Assembly: GCA_015179125.1 (NCBI GenBank)
Contig: WHVA01000034.1
Location: 124,001 to 188,000 of the forward strand
Length of the DNA: 64,000 bases
Source: Gautieria morchelliformis
Taxonomy: Eukaryota; Basidiomycota; Agaricomycetes; Gomphales; Gomphaceae
Direction of reading: 5' to 3'
The stretch's first letter is position 1, and each line of letters starts with the position of its first letter. A program made the translations under genes and the position numbers. The notes under the pieces are model-generated. The model did not search any database and had not been told where the DNA came from. It was given only the letters and a program-made list of their open reading frames with translations. Shown piece after piece: positions 9,270-22,087 of this stretch.

Positions 9270-10902
9270 TCAAGCCGATTCCACAGATAGCCCAGATGGC
9301 ACCATCACTCTGAAACTCTCTATTCCCGTGAAGTCCGAGACTCTCTGGGCAGTTTCTGAAACATAGATACGTTCGCGCATGTTGAGCATAAGTCGACTAC
9401 CCAATGAGCATGGGAGGGCAACCGACCACCTGTAAATGAGGTGCTGGTATGCATAGCCAGTACTTCACGAGTCCTGACACACACCAGAGAGCAACCTGTA
9501 GGTAATTTTGAGAGGCGAGGGCCCAGACCAGACAATTTATGAGAAAAATGGCAAACACGCTGGAGACCTGGTTCAAGCAGCCTCACATATGTCAAAGCGA
9601 TCTAGTACTTACGTTAAAAAATAGAGTACACTGGTCTGTATTAGTCTCTCTACCCACACGAATGGAGGGTCGGAACACACCTATCACGTATAATCAAGCG
9701 TAGCAGCGAGGAATCGCAGTTGTTTTTGTACTTTGTCCAAGCCTTGTACAGCATCAAAAGACACAAAATACTTTCACAAATGAGTGGTGGGATCCAGGTG
9801 AGGAAGTATAGTGGTGGCTGGGGACCAACGTAGCAACCCGTCGATATCCCTGGAGGCCCAGCAATATCTGGAGGGTTAGTCAGGAAAAACTGCCGTAAAC
9901 AGGCCATAATTGTAGTTGCAATATACCTCGTGGCATGCTCGTACCTGCAACAGCAAGAACACCAACACTTTCGGCGACATACATCATGCCAAACAATACT
10001 AGTAGTGACCTCCTATTGCGTACATAAACAGCGTATATCTGTGTGGGGTGTATCCTTGTAAGAGAATGCCCAATAAATGAAGCAAAGAGAACATGTGTAC
10101 ACGAGTCATCAGGATACCTGCTCATCAAATTTCAACATTGCAACGACATACGAGACTTGTACTTACACTGCACGCTAAGTATAGCGACAGATTCTCTGTA
10201 GATAAATAAGGAAAGGCAAGTGATGATCAAAAATTTGCACCCTGGACTTACGTAGTGGTGTCCACCCAGTGATAATCGGTGCAGCTGCCGAAACGGAGGG
10301 TCTGTGAGTAAAGAGTTCTTGTAAGGCAGCAGTGGAAACATACACCTGAAGGGGAATCAGTGGCGCACATGTGTACCATGTCAATACGAGCGCACCTTCA
10401 GCGAAACAGACGGCCATGTGTACACTTTTTGATTGGATTAAAAATATGACAGTTTTGAAAGAATCGACTTCACCTATGATATTTAGGATAAGGGTAAACG
10501 GTCCAAAATAGCGGTTCTAGGCAAGGAGCCGTAAGCCTCGTCCTGGCCCAGGGGAGAAGTGGAAAGTTCTACGAATAGGAATAGCCCTTTTCCAAATCTA
10601 TGTCCTGGGTAATTCCATACAAGTCGTATCTGCGTATAGCTGCGTAAGAGTTTGATGACTGTCTACTCGTCGTGACCGACATACCTCGGTGTCAAAGGTA
10701 AGAACTTTAATCATAGTTAGCCTTGCTCACGATTAGCGGCAAGAATTTCACCATGGTCATACAAAAGAAAGGCAAGGGCGGCAAAACAGGAAGCGTTGAC
10801 AATCCGTCCTGCGGGTAGATGGTAATTAGTTACATCATTGAAACATACCCCGCTTGCGACAAGCCCACCTGTAGAAACCAGTGTCGCGAGGCTGGATCCC
10901 AT
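9270..10902 (-). CDS. DUF6533-type membrane protein, copy 2
   Basis: This copy is collinear with copy 1 and has the same exon landmarks. The first exon (10902-10752) is open through VTNYHLPAGRIVNASCF and ALAFLLYDH. The central exon includes PPLYFLTWIPPLICESILCL. The final exon ends FRVMVPSGLSVESA then TGA at 9270-9272. Small indels relative to copy 1 occur, for example about 10300 in the exon matching 6787-6690 of copy 1. I did not confirm every splice junction, so it may be a pseudogene. Its upstream region is interrupted 249 bp before the ATG by the Plavaka transposon. Confidence 0.55.
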
Positions 10903-11150
10903 CGTCAAGCACTTATTTGAGGTTGGGCTTAATGGTAATGGCGTTGGCGTAAATCTTAGAAAGGAAAAATATAGTCCCATTCGCTGACGGACTCCAATAT
11001 ATGATGTCTCGGGCTGCCCAAGCTTCGATCCAAGAAGGAACTTCATGTTACCATCAAGGGTGATGCTGCAGCTGAGATGTCATCGAGACAGTTTTGAGAA
11101 GTCTCTTAGCCCCGTTTCCTCGGGACAAGCCACAAACTTGAAGTCACTAT

Positions 11151-11205
11151 AGGGCTGATCACAGTAGCTGTAGAGGATTTGGAGGGGATTTGATGGGTAT
11201 TTGAG
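11151..11205 (+). repeat. left terminal inverted repeat of the Plavaka element
   Basis: AGGGCTGATCACAG followed by GAGGATTTG/GATTTGATG motifs; mirrored at 22034-22087. Confidence 0.8.
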
Positions 11206-11656
11206 AAATGGATTTGGAGGGCAAATCCATCCAAATCCTCAAATCATCTCCAGGAGGTGATTTGGGATCTGTGCGTGATTTGGATTGGGATTTCGGCCGG
11301 CGCCGTCCCGGGCCCTACAGTTGCGGACAACCAAAGTCCACTAAAAAAATGAACCGGTTATGGGCACCCCACCCGCGTTAGAATATCATTTTTAAGCCTA
11401 GATAGAGTCTATTTAGGTCCTTAAGGGCAGGTTTCCATGAGCTGATTTCTCAGAATGTGCTATTTGAAAATTTGGCCCTACAAAATTTGGCCGGACACCA
11501 AAAAAATAGCTAAAAATATAGAAAATGGCGGAATCGATAGCTTTCTTCAAGCTGAATCTGATTCTGAAGAAATAAAAAAAAATCCACGACGGATTCAGGC
11601 GAAATAATTATTTTAATATTACATAACATACTCACATGATTTGGCCAGCTTGATGC

Positions 11657-14354
11657 ATGCGAGGCAAGAAACAAAAGCGTAATATCGCTGGGCTTCGAAA
11701 CCAAGCCCAGCATGTTGTCTCACCTGTGGATGCACCCTCCCAGGTGTCCCTGCTTCATTCAGCAGCTGCTCTTTCTACTGATCCCAGCAGCACAGAGGAA
11801 GATGAACCAGCCTGGGAACCTCACCAGAACGACAGTTTGCGGCCAAACTGGGAGGAATTGGAGGAGTCGAACGACGAAGACGACGGGTCAGTGGATTCTG
11901 ACACTGGATGGCTGGGTTTGGGGGAGGAGGAGCATGTTTTGCATGTGAGACTCCTGAAATTTGCCATGGAAACGGTGATGATCCGAGTGATGAGGATTGG
12001 ATGCCAGAAGCGTCGAAGAGAAAGAGGATGAAGCGATTGATGGATAAAAAAGGTGAGTTATAAGTTTCTGCCACACTCAAAAATAGGCCAACCTTTGTTG
12101 CACAGCTCGTCCCAAACAATATGTCAAAGGCCCAGATGTCGGCAGTAAATCAGAACGCACTCGGCATCGTTATCGTTCCATGTTAGAGGGTCAACAAACT
12201 CTTGATACTTATGTGATGTGCCTGCCTGTTGTGGACCGCTTTGAAGCACCTGCCACGGCTCCTATCCAGATTCACCAAGAGTCCCTTACTCCTCCACCAC
12301 TTTCCTTTGAAGACCTTACTCCTATTGCAACATCTCGAAAGCGAAAGGAGAGAAGCACAGAGGATGGAAGTGGCAGCGATGGTGAGGCTGAAGAAGGAGG
12401 GGAGGCTGGTGGAGAAGGAGGTGAAGGGGACACAGCTGGAGAAGGAGGCAAAGGGGACACAGCTGGAGAAGGAGGCAAAGAAGGAGGCAAAGGGGACACA
12501 GCTGGAGAAGGAGGTGAAGAAGGAGGTGAAAGGGACACAGCTGGAGAAGAAGAGCCATGGGAAGATGAGGTTATGGACATGGTGAGGCCATTGGTGAATA
12601 TTCGTGGCTGGAAGGACTTGCAAGATCAAGTCAAAGATGATTTGAAAAAAAGCATGCACATATGCCACTGAAGGACATCAACCAGCTAATGATCCTTCGT
12701 AATTTTGCGACACTTCGGTTGAAGGGTCATGGCTGGATCACTTCAAGCAGGGAGGTTGCAGCACAGTGGCATGAAAAGCAGGGTGGATCCAGTGAACATT
12801 TTGCACGCTGTATCAGAGGTCTTGCACACCATTATCAAGTATTTGAACAGCTCCCTATTGAATCCAGGGGTGGCAGCAAGAACTCACGGTCTCTATTAAA
12901 AGATGAGGCTGTCAAAGTTGCAGCAAGAACATGGCTTACAGAACAGCGCATTGGCTCAATCACCCCTCAGCTCTTCTGCCATGCCCTCAACTCACAGATT
13001 CTCCCCTCCCTGAATATTACCTTGAAGAAACCACTCTGCGAGAGGACTGCACGGAGGTGGTTGGTGAAGCTTGGCTGGACACGCACCATCTTGCGAAAAG
13101 GGGTGTATATGGATGGCCATGAGAGGGCTGACGTTGTCAAGTATCGGAATGAGGTTTTTCTCCCAATGATGGAGAAATATGAACAACGGATGATTAAATT
13201 TGAGGGGCCTCAGCTGAAGCGAGTTGAACCCAAACTTCAGCCAGGTGAAAGGCTTCTCATTGCTGAGTTTCACGATGAGAGCTGCTGTCAACAAAATGAC
13301 TTCAAAGGTTCTACCTGGTATGTATGTATATTTAATTCTTATACTTGAATCTAATCAACCATGTCAGGCTACAGAAGGGTGAACAAATCCTCCAGAAAAA
13401 AGGAAATGGTCGGCTGATTCACATCTCAGACTTCATAGAGGAGGTGAATGGACGGTTGGTTTCTTTCAATGATGATGGCAGCATTTCCTCCAGTGCACGC
13501 AAGGTCATCTTTCCCGGTTCAAATGCAGATCCATACTGGGATTGTGCTCAACTCATTGAGCAAGTGAAATCTTCAGCAATTCCAACATTCGAAGTGGCAC
13601 ACCCTGGCTGTCAAGCCCTTTTTATATTTGATCAGTCATCTGCACATGCGGTGCTGCCACCAGATGCACTCAAGGCATTTGAAATGAATAAAAGCAATGG
13701 TGGCAAGCAACGGCATCAGAAGGATACAATTATTCCACACAACAATCCCACACCTGAACTCCATGGCAAAGTACAGAGAATGACCACTGATGATAGCCAA
13801 CAGAAGGGCCTGGAACAGACTCTTACAGAACGTGGGTTTAATATTAAAGGTCTCAAGGCAAAGTGTTCCCCTGTCTGTCCATTCGAGAGTCAACGGTGCT
13901 GCATGGCTCGACTGCTTAGCCAGCAAGATGACTTTGTAAACCAGGTGTCTATGCTTGAAACACTCATAAAAGAGGCTGGGCATGAATGCATATTCCTCCC
14001 AAAGTTCCACTGTGAACTCAATCCCATTGAAATGGTAATATTTACTTTTACTTCAATTGGTAATTTGTCAACTTATTCACATTGTCTAAGTATTAGGGGT
14101 GGGTGAAGTACAGATATCGGCAAGTGCCCAAGAGAACCTTCAATGATGCCAAAAAAGCAGCATTTGCTGCTCTCAATGCTTGCCCGGTGGATGTCATCCG
14201 ATGTTTTATCAACAGAGCCTGGCGGTTCATGAGTGCTTACAGGATTGGCCTGACAGGGCAGGCAGCAGCATGGGCCGTTAGAAAACAAAAGGGCCATCGT
14301 ACAGTCTCACGCAGTGCTATGATGCATCTTGATGCAATTGTCAGCCGCAACTGA
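11657..14354 (+). pseudogene. DDE transposase of the TA-flanked element (two homopolymer frameshifts)
   Basis: The N-terminal part is acidic (EEDEPAWEP), then a basic block KRKRMKRLMDKK and, after an intron at about 12051-12107, a Glu/Gly-rich repeat (12400-12560; GDTAGEGG units). The DNA-binding region is about 12662-13130. The catalytic core follows: first Asp in IAEFHDESC, second in FIFDQSSAHA, glutamate in PKFHCELNPIEM. The core is spliced by introns 13318-13367 and 14035-14096 into GWVKYRYRQVPKRTF. All three catalytic acids are present. The frame is lost once in a G-run near 11920 and once in an A-run near 12648, where one-base corrections rejoin the frames. Those could be mutations, so the copy is probably inactive. 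It belongs to a mariner-type DDE family common in Agaricomycetes. Confidence 0.75.
12395..12560 (+). repeat. GA-rich tandem repeat inside the transposase
   Basis: Imperfect units encode E-G-G-K-G-D-T-A-G; unit spacing about 30-42 bp. Confidence 0.8.
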
Positions 14355-14838
14355 CATGTACCTACTTTAGACACCGAATAAATGACCCTTTATATGTTAA
14401 ATTTTTGAAATTTTTGTCCAAAAATTTGGCCGGCCGAAATCCTCGTGGGAAAAATTCCAAAGGAGTGTTTTTCGACGTATTTTGCATTCCTGAGTCCGAA
14501 TCTGAAGTCAGATTACCCCCCAAATCTCTCAGTCACCGGCTACTAAGTTGGTGGACTTTGGTTGTCCGCGACTGTACATCACTAAAAGCGCGCTTAGATG
14601 GCGTCACCATGTCACGCATGGCACGTGCGTCCATCCCGGCCCGCCATGTCGCCGAACGGGCATCTCCGGCTTCTGGTACCATGGGCTGACCATCACGGAG
14701 CAGGGATGGCTGCCGCATAACCATGGCAGTGAATGCTGGCGCTCAATGTCCTCGGCTGATAATTCCTTGGCATCGACTGATACCATCGTTGTTGCCAGCT
14801 GGCAATCACATTCCCGTCATCCCCAACCTTGGAATCCA

Positions 14839-17800
14839 TGCCATTGCGCTGCGCCTGTGACCTTCACCCGTGACCATACACTGACAAAGCACCTGAACTC
14901 TGGCTGTACCGAGAGTCGCAAGCGCATCCCATCATCAGATGAGGCCGCTCGTGCACTCACTCCAAGTCATAGGAAGCGAAAACGGCGGAAAATCAGCCAT
15001 TCACGCAGCCGAACGTCGTCCTAAACATCGGAGCGCCGGGGTGAGTGGGAATGACAACCTGACGGACCGTGACAAGGGGCCCGGGGATGATCATCAGGAT
15101 GATTCCGATCGCATGGAAGTGCAGGGAGGACTTACCCCTGGGAATGCAGAGCCGGCATTGCAAGGCTGTGGGCACCGGAAACGCTGGCCCACGAGGAAAG
15201 TGCGTGACATGCTGCCGGAAGGTCCTGGCCCACTGTCTCTGCCCCCTGTGCCACAGGAGGCTGAACCGTCAGGATTGACTGAGCAGGCAGAACCAGAGCA
15301 GCATATCGCATGAACATTCATACAGCTCAGTAAACATGTCTGGCTCCGCTTGACACAAGCGGTTCAGACCACCGCCAACGCTTTTGGCCTATCGCGGATC
15401 TACTATGGTTGACCAGCATGGGTTCCTGATGAACACGCCACTTTGGATGAAACCGCCACTTCAGCCTCCCTCTGAGCTACAGTTTCGCAAGCTCCAAGGC
15501 CTTCGCCTCAAGAATCTTTGTGGCCCTATCCTAACACGAGTGCATGGCGCTTAGGAGATTGGTTTTGGAGTGGGGGAGATACCAAATCCAAAAGTGGCCT
15601 GAAGTCCTTGGTCAGCACAGTTTTGCTTGCCCGCGACTTTGTTCTCGAGGATTTGATCGGTGTGCCATGGGATGCCATCGATGCGAATCTGGCTCTGGCA
15701 CACACCGTGACATCGTCTTTCACAGGCAGAGGTTGGACGGAGTCTTCCGTCCACATTCATGTGCCACTGGGTGTCAAACGCACCAAGAAGGCGACGAAGA
15801 AAGCACGTAAGCGTCAGGGTGCGGCACATGATGCAGGAGATGACTTGGGTCTCGGATCTATATCCGATGCGTGGTTTACGGTCAATGGGATCTGGCGGCG
15901 CTCCATTGTGGATATCATCAAGACTGTATTTAGTGATGATTCAGCGGCAGCACGGTTCCATTTTGAGCCCTTTCGTCATGTGTGGAAGCCCCCTGGCAGT
16001 GAAGACAGGGTGCAGCGTGTGTATGATGAATTGTACACATCGGATGCCTTTTTGAAGGAGCACGACCTCCTCCAAAATTCACCTCGGGAGCCGGGCTGTG
16101 ACCTCCCAAGAGTCATTTCGGCACTGATGTTCTGGTCAGATTCGACACATCTCGCACAATTCGGTACAGCCCAACTATGGCCGATATATATGTTTTTCGG
16201 AAACCAATCCAAGTGGGAACATTGTAAGCCGTCCACAGAGGCTTGTCACCATGTTGCGTATATGCCCAAGGTCTGTCTCAGATGCTTATGATACATGCAC
16301 GTGGTATTCATGTCTATTCTGTCTATACTAGTTACCAGATACCATTCATGACTTCTTTCGGAAGTCGCAAAGTGGCAAGATGGCTTCCAGCGCACTACTA
16401 ACTCACTGCCGAAGGGAGCTCTTCCATGAGGTCATGAGACTTCTCTTGGATGCGGATTTTGTGCATGCCTGGAAACACGGTATAATCATTAAATGCCGCG
16501 ATGGGATCACGCGGAGGGTTTACCCACGTATTTTCACGTACGCTGCTGATTATCCAGAAAAGTAAGCCCACATGTGATTATTGTCTGGTCCGTTTCCTGA
16601 CGCTCCAATCACCTTCATGGTCAGGGTGCTACTCTCGAGTATCCGGGATGGGAGCGAATGCCTTTGCCCCGACTGTCATTGTCGGAAACAGGATGTATGT
16701 CGTCTTGGGACTTTACGTGACAGGAAAACTCGGCTGCGTGGGGTTAGAGAAAACACACGAGAGCTCAGGGCCAATATAGCGACTGCCCGGCGAATTATTT
16801 ACGAGGATGGCTACATGGTGAACAGTCATGTCCTTGATCCGTTTCTTAAGACGGGCTCGTACGTAGCCACAGAGGTAAGCAGCTCTATGTGCATGGTGTC
16901 CATTTCTAAGCTAGAGCCAGCAGAATGTGTTCACTCACATTCTGTCATTTGCGAAGTTCAATCATTTTCGTATGCTTGTCTCAGACCTGATGCACGAGGT
17001 GGAGATTGGTGTTTGGAAGGCACTGATGATACACCTCATACGTATGATGAATGCTAAAGGTCCCAAGGTACTCCAGGAATTTAACGAGAGGTACATCTCC
17101 CATTCCAATCTCTCCTACTTGACTCATTCAATGGTTTCGACGCTCAGGTTTCGGGATGTACCCAGCTTTGGCAGGGGGACGATCCGTCGCTTCTCTCATA
17201 ATGTGTCAGAGATGAAAAAATTGGCCGCATGCGATTACGAGGACATATTACAGGTGAGTGATGTATTCGGTCCAGGGATAATGGACTGAGGGTGCATGAT
17301 CACAAGTGTGTGATCCCTGTCATTGAATCCCTATTCCCTGAGCCGCACAATGCACCGATTCTTGACCTTCTCTGGGAGTTAGCACTTTGGCACAGTATGG
17401 CCAAACTGCGATTGCATACTGAAACGACTCTCCGGCAATTGGATACCACGACCACCCATTTAGGGCAGCAGTTCCGGAGGTTCACTGATGAGGTGTGCCC
17501 CCACTTCCATACTTACGAGACTCCCACAGAGGTTCAGGCCCGCCTCCGCCGGAATGCGGTGGCAGCCGGGAAGGTTGGGAGCGTCCTGGGATCGAAAGAA
17601 CCTGAGCACACAGGCCGTAAGCACAAAAGCTTCAATATGTGCACCTATAAGATGCACGCGCTTGGGCATTATGTCAAAAACATTGAACTATTTGGGACGA
17701 CAGACTCCTATTCCACCCAAATTGTGCGTATCGACTGCAACCATGCATGTACTCATGCTGAACTGGGAACCCAGGGTGAAACAGAGCACCGCCGGGCGAA

Positions 17801-19127
17801 GTCTCGTTATCGGAATAGGACCAACAAGTGTGACTTTGTGAAGCAGCTCACCCACCTGGATACTCGTTCGACAACACTATGTGCAATCCAGCAGAAATTG
17901 AAGGTTTGTGGTGTGCAGGTACCAGATCATCAGGTAGCACCGGATGCCACTGAGGAGCCATCGGCATATATCGATCCTGAAGCACACTACCACATATCGC
18001 ACGACACTCGCAATCCCTTAGTCGTAGGCCCCTGGGCTGGCCGTCATGAATGGGATCCAGCCATCCAGGTGAGTTGTATGCCATTGTGGCTGTTGAGTGG
18101 GCAGCACTCATTTATCACCTCCAGTCTTTCATTCCCCAGCTCAAAAACCATTTACTCTCACGTATTCAGGGAGTGACTCGTGTGGGCGAAGAACTCTCGT
18201 TCTCTCATGATGAGCACAACCGGCTGTTTTTTCAACATGACCGTATATACAGACACGCTGTGCTACGTGTCAACTATACAACATATGATGTGCGCTGCGA
18301 ACAGGACTTCATTAACCCCCGGACGAGCAAGCGCTTCGTGATGCTGGAATCGAACGAAGATGGAAGAGGGGTCTCCTCACCGCACCCCTTTTGGTATGCA
18401 CAGGTTCTTGGCATATTCCACGCCCAAGTGCAGGTATTGATCGCGGGACAACTTTGCACACCACAGCGCATGGATTTTCTGTGGGTGCGGTGGCTTGGGT
18501 TGGACCCTGGCTATCGCAGTGGGTGGACTCGGAAACGTCTGGATCGATTGGGCTATGTGCCTCATGATGATGCAGAGGCCTTTGGTTTCTTGGATCCTGA
18601 TTGTGTTTTACGTGCTTGCCACTTGATACCTGCTTTTGTGCAGGGTCGTACAACTGAGCTATGCCCTCCATCCGTTGCCCGAGATGATGATGGGGATTGG
18701 ACTGGTTTCTATGTCAATAGGTAACTCATCTGTCTGCACATACGCCACTCGCTCATGCATCCTGCTGATCGCACAACCTAGGTTTGTGGACCGTGACATG
18801 CTCATGCGCTACCTTGGTGGAGGTGTAGGCCATTTGAGCCATGCAACAACTGCTACCCAACCCCCTCTCAGAAACCTGGAGGATGTGTCAGATGATTCTG
18901 ACAGTATGACGGCAGAATCCCCCAGCTCCCGGGACCCGATCGAGTCCGATTCAGACTCCAGCTCTCCAGGGGAGGATCTCGGTCATATTTCTGACGTATC
19001 TGACAACAACCCCATAGAGGACTCAGACTTTGACGTCGAATCTGAGGCCGATTCGACGTCTTCAGATGAATGCAGGGAAGACCCAAACATGAGCGGTTAT
19101 GAAAGTGATGAGGGATTTACATATTAA
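14839..19127 (+). pseudogene. Plavaka transposase, three in-frame TGA codons
   Basis: It starts with a C2H2-like finger (CHCAAPVTFTRDHTLTKHLN...C). The start codon is unclear because the nested transposon ends only about 260 bp upstream. A likely one-base shift near 15000 moves into the frame used to 16270. TGA at 15311, 15410 and 15473 each sit where CGA would fit (for example YYG*PAWVPDEHATL). Exon junctions: 16270/16332, 16561/16625, 16874/16921, 17253/17307, 17723/17775, 18068/18125, 18720/18782. Core motifs: VYDELYTSDAFLKEHD, REPGCDLPRVISALMFWSDS, THLAQFGTAQLWP, ACHHVAYMPK, LTHCRREL, RRVYPRIFTYAADYPEK, LVSDLMHEVEIGVWK, ELFGTTDSYSTQI then GETEHRRAKSRY. The C-terminus is acidic and Ser-rich. 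It would cut and paste the surrounding element. Confidence 0.85.
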
Positions 19128-19346
19128 CAGTTGTAGACTATTAAATTTAACTATCTCTTTCTGCTGCGCCATATGGGCCCTAGATGATCTATTAGCCTAT
19201 GAAAGTGTGTGGACGCGTTGTGGACACACTCACGATCTATTAGCTAATGAGTGGACGCGTTGTGGACCCAGTGGCCATGCTATATCTCATGGCATCTCAC
19301 GTGATCTGTTCGTGCTTCCTTTAACTCCACCATCACCCATCACATC

Positions 19347-21071
19347 ATGCCATCTCCCACCCGTTCTCACCAGTCCTCACAATCACGCCACTCTAGGTCT
19401 AGTCACACAATGACTTCTCACTCGTCCGAAAGTAGACCTTCCCATGCTCACCGCCGCCCCCGCGAATATGAACCACGCGTCATTGATAACGACACGCGTG
19501 GTTCATATTCTCGGAACAGGAGCGCATCCCCTGGTCCTCCTTGCGATATAGTCCAGAGGCCCCGATCCCGGCGATCACACTCATCCTCCAGTACCACACC
19601 TGAGCCTGATATAATTCGGAGGCCGTGACACCGGCGATCACACTCATCCTCAAGTACCACACCTGAGCCTGAACCACCTAGCGGAGCCGACTCTGATGAA
19701 GCTGAGCACCATGCGAGGAAACGCCGACGCACTCAAGGGGGTGCACGCAAGAACCCGTGAGCATGTGCAAAGTAGCTGGATTTCGTGCTGACCTCCATCC
19801 CCACCAGTCAACCCAGTAATGAGCTATCAAGCGCCGCACGACACTTTGGTCGTGTTTCTGAAATGTGGGCTCGCTTTGCCCAGATTTTACATGATGGTCA
19901 AGCATATGAACCCAGTGCCCCTCGCAGCGATTATGATGATGAGTACGTGTCTTGGTTGCCTGTTGATCTCTGACTATTCTGCTGATACGCCACAGTCAAT
20001 GGTTTCACATCAAATTATACTGAGACCTTGAGAAGCAAGTTCCCTCCCTCGCGAGCCTGCTCCAGGGGAGTCACTTGGATGACATTGCCGATGAGGTCAG
20101 TGATTCCCAGAGTACGCGTGCATGACTCACGGCACTATCTAGCTTGATCGCCGCCGCAACACAGCTCGCGGGGAAGACATCAAGCGTTTCAAAGACCACG
20201 CGCAATTTCTCCGGCCTGCCGACAATCCATTCATTCCGATGATAGGCCTGAATGACAAAGTTACCCAAGGCTTCAAGCATCCCCAGATCCCCCATCTGAT
20301 ATGCCCTGTCAGTTGGCTTGAGGACTTTGATCAAGACCCCGAGTACGTGCATATGCCTCTCTCTACCATCCACCCATATCTCTTCGTAGGTTCCGCCAGA
20401 AATTGGCCGATGGCAAACGCGTCCCTCATCCACATGATTGGCCGCTTCTCCTCTTTGATGAAGCGACTTTTGACATTAACAACCTTTGTGCAAGTTTTTT
20501 GCGCAACGAGATGCTAGTCCGGGTACGTTACTTCTATTGGGCCCCTGCATGTTACTGACCCATTCAGGCCTGGCATATGATATTCCAAGGGCCGAGTGCT
20601 GTTGATGGACGCACTTCGAACAAGGCTACCAAATGCGGCAATGCCTTACATCATGGCATGAAATCTGTCACCGTCAATGCTCTGGCTTATATTGCCACCC
20701 TGGTACGTCCTACTTCCTTGACCCTTTTTTTGACCTGAATTCTTTGCTACAGGTTTACTTTGCGCTCAGCTCCCAGGAAGTGTTCAGCGCTGGAGGGGGA
20801 GATAATGAGTTTGATTACTATGAGTTTTACCGAGGACTTGTGGCCACGCTCGAGGAAGAGTTTTCCGCCGAGGATCGCTCTCAGGTGATAGAATGGTGGA
20901 ATAGGTATGAATTGCGATATCTACTGGTACGAAAAGCCGTCCTGACTACATCTCAGGCAAGTTTTCCTGAAGTATGTCGATACGCTGTCCAAAACCACGG
21001 CAGCATCTAAAACCGGTCGTGGATTAATGATGGCGCAGATGCGCCAGAGGGATGCCGGAAATGCTGCTTAG
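19347..21071 (+). pseudogene. DUF6698 domain protein carried by the Plavaka element (two premature TGA)
   Basis: Eight exons by eye: 19347-19756, 19808-19942, 19996-20095, 20143-20342, 20390-20522, 20568-20702, 20753-20904, 20957-21071. Introns are 45-53 nt. Family landmarks: AARHFGRVSEMW, ARGEDIKRFKDHAQF, CPVSWLEDFDQDPEFRQKL, DWPLLLFDE, NEMLVRAWHMIFQGPSAV, GMKSVTVNALAYIATLVYF, ALSSQEVFS, EFYRGLVATLEE, WWNRQVF. Stop codons TGA at 19626-19628 and 20021-20023 replace probable CGA. The first is visible because the surrounding Arg/Ser segment is a tandem duplication whose other copy keeps CGA. Its function is not known; the family is often found near DNA transposons of mushrooms. Confidence 0.8.
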
Positions 21072-22033
21072 TATGTATTCTTGGAGGATAGTAATCTCAT
21101 AGCTATGAATGAAAATGGTGGAATTTATCTGCACAATTGTATGAGCTCTCATTGCGTGACATGTCCCCTACCATACGCAACAAGTCTGGTAGGAAGGAGC
21201 CAGAATGGAGGGTGATGATATGAAGCAGCCAGAATGGCGTGGTGTGGTCATTTTGCGGTCATGATCCGTCCCTGATGGGCAACCGGCAGGCATGATGGAT
21301 CCCCGAAGGGGCATTGGCCGACGCGATGGTTCCTTGATCGCCCATCAGCTCACACCATGGTTGCATGATGGCAGCACGCGCCGGAAATGGTAACGCTGTG
21401 ACATTCCACCTCTGGTTGGTATCTGATGGTTGCAGCACATGGCACCCCTTTTAACCGTGTTACCGATGGCCATTCAACGATAGCACAATGGTCACTGAAG
21501 GTCATACCTCCGCGGTTTTCGTGATGTAAACTAGTCCCTCGGGATCTCCCTTTGTCCCTGCAGAAAGTAACCCGGAAACTGAAGTACTCACCAAAGTGAC
21601 TCCATACCGCCACTACAGTCTAGTGGCCTGGTCCAAGGCCATGCCTCCAACCAATTATGACACCTGTGCAAACCTTTGAATCTGGTCAATTCAGTAAAAC
21701 CTCTAAAAAATACATAGTTCCATCTTTTTTTTTTATTCTTCAGTGTTTCTCTTCTATATTTTTATATAATTTTGAATTTCTCTTGATCTATGTTATTTGT
21801 TATTTTAAGAGGACACCTAAAGGTAAATTAATGCTTTCATATATGTTACTTTGTATTTTTTAGAGATACATTTAGCACAGAACCTACCTTTGGCTGACAG
21901 ACCGGTGAGAGAGCCATGCTGCCGTGTCCGGCACCAGTGTTCTCAAATCCTCTCAAATCCAGCTTCAAAACAGGCTAATCACAGTTAAATCACGATTTTG
22001 GGGCATTGTCGGGTGTTCTAAAGAAATCGAAAT
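21072..22033. other. 3' non-coding part of the Plavaka element
   Basis: No gene seen. 21700-21860 is an AT-rich stretch whose open frame is low-complexity. Confidence 0.5.
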
Positions 22034-22087
22034 CCTCTGTCAAATCCTCATCAAATCCTAGCCAAATCCTCTGCTGTGATCAGTCCT
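22034..22087 (-). repeat. right terminal inverted repeat of the Plavaka element
   Basis: The complement starts AGGACTGATCACAG, then GAGGATTTGGCTAGGATTTG. Confidence 0.8.

Larger units (their letters stand above)
11318..14574 (+). mobile_element. TA-flanked DDE transposon nested in the Plavaka element
   Basis: Terminal inverted repeats CAGTYGCGGACAACCAAAG (continuing TCCAC) at 11318 and, complemented, ending at 14574. They are flanked by the dinucleotide TA (11316-11317 and 14575-14576), the Tc1/mariner-type target. The single gene (11657-14354) is a DDE transposase. Both subterminal regions share AAATTTGGCCGG motifs. Length is 3257 bp. Confidence 0.88.
11151..22087 (+). mobile_element. Plavaka DNA transposon carrying transposase and DUF6698 gene (with nested DDE element)
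   Basis: Terminal inverted repeats begin AGGGCTGATCACAG (11151) and AGGACTGATCACAG (complement, ending 22087), followed by subterminal GAGGATTTG motifs repeated on both sides. The 3-bp duplication TAT lies at 11148-11150 and 22088-22090. The empty site is visible in the paralogous unit at 43610 (CACTATGATTCAG). Without the nested 3.26 kb element it is about 7.7 kb. Genes: Plavaka transposase (14839-19127) and DUF6698 (19347-21071), both plus strand and both with premature TGA codons, so the copy is likely dead. A 3-bp TSD is compatible with the CMC/CACTA group. Family assignment of Plavaka is by motif recall. Confidence 0.85.

Noticed and set aside
12183-12668. 161-codon minus-strand frame opposite the DDE transposase
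   Set aside because: Antisense shadow of the Glu/Gly repeat; the plus strand carries the spliced transposase.
13636-14010. 124-codon minus-strand frame
   Set aside because: Antisense to the catalytic core of the DDE transposase.
15518-19127. KDZ (Kyakuja-Dileera-Zisupton) transposase
   Set aside because: The motif order (YDELYTSD, MFWSDSTHLAQFG, DLMHEVEIGVWK, TTDSYSTQ) fits Plavaka better than KDZ.
21657-21863. 68-codon Phe/Ile/Tyr-rich frame
   Set aside because: AT-rich low-complexity sequence in the 3' non-coding part of the Plavaka element.
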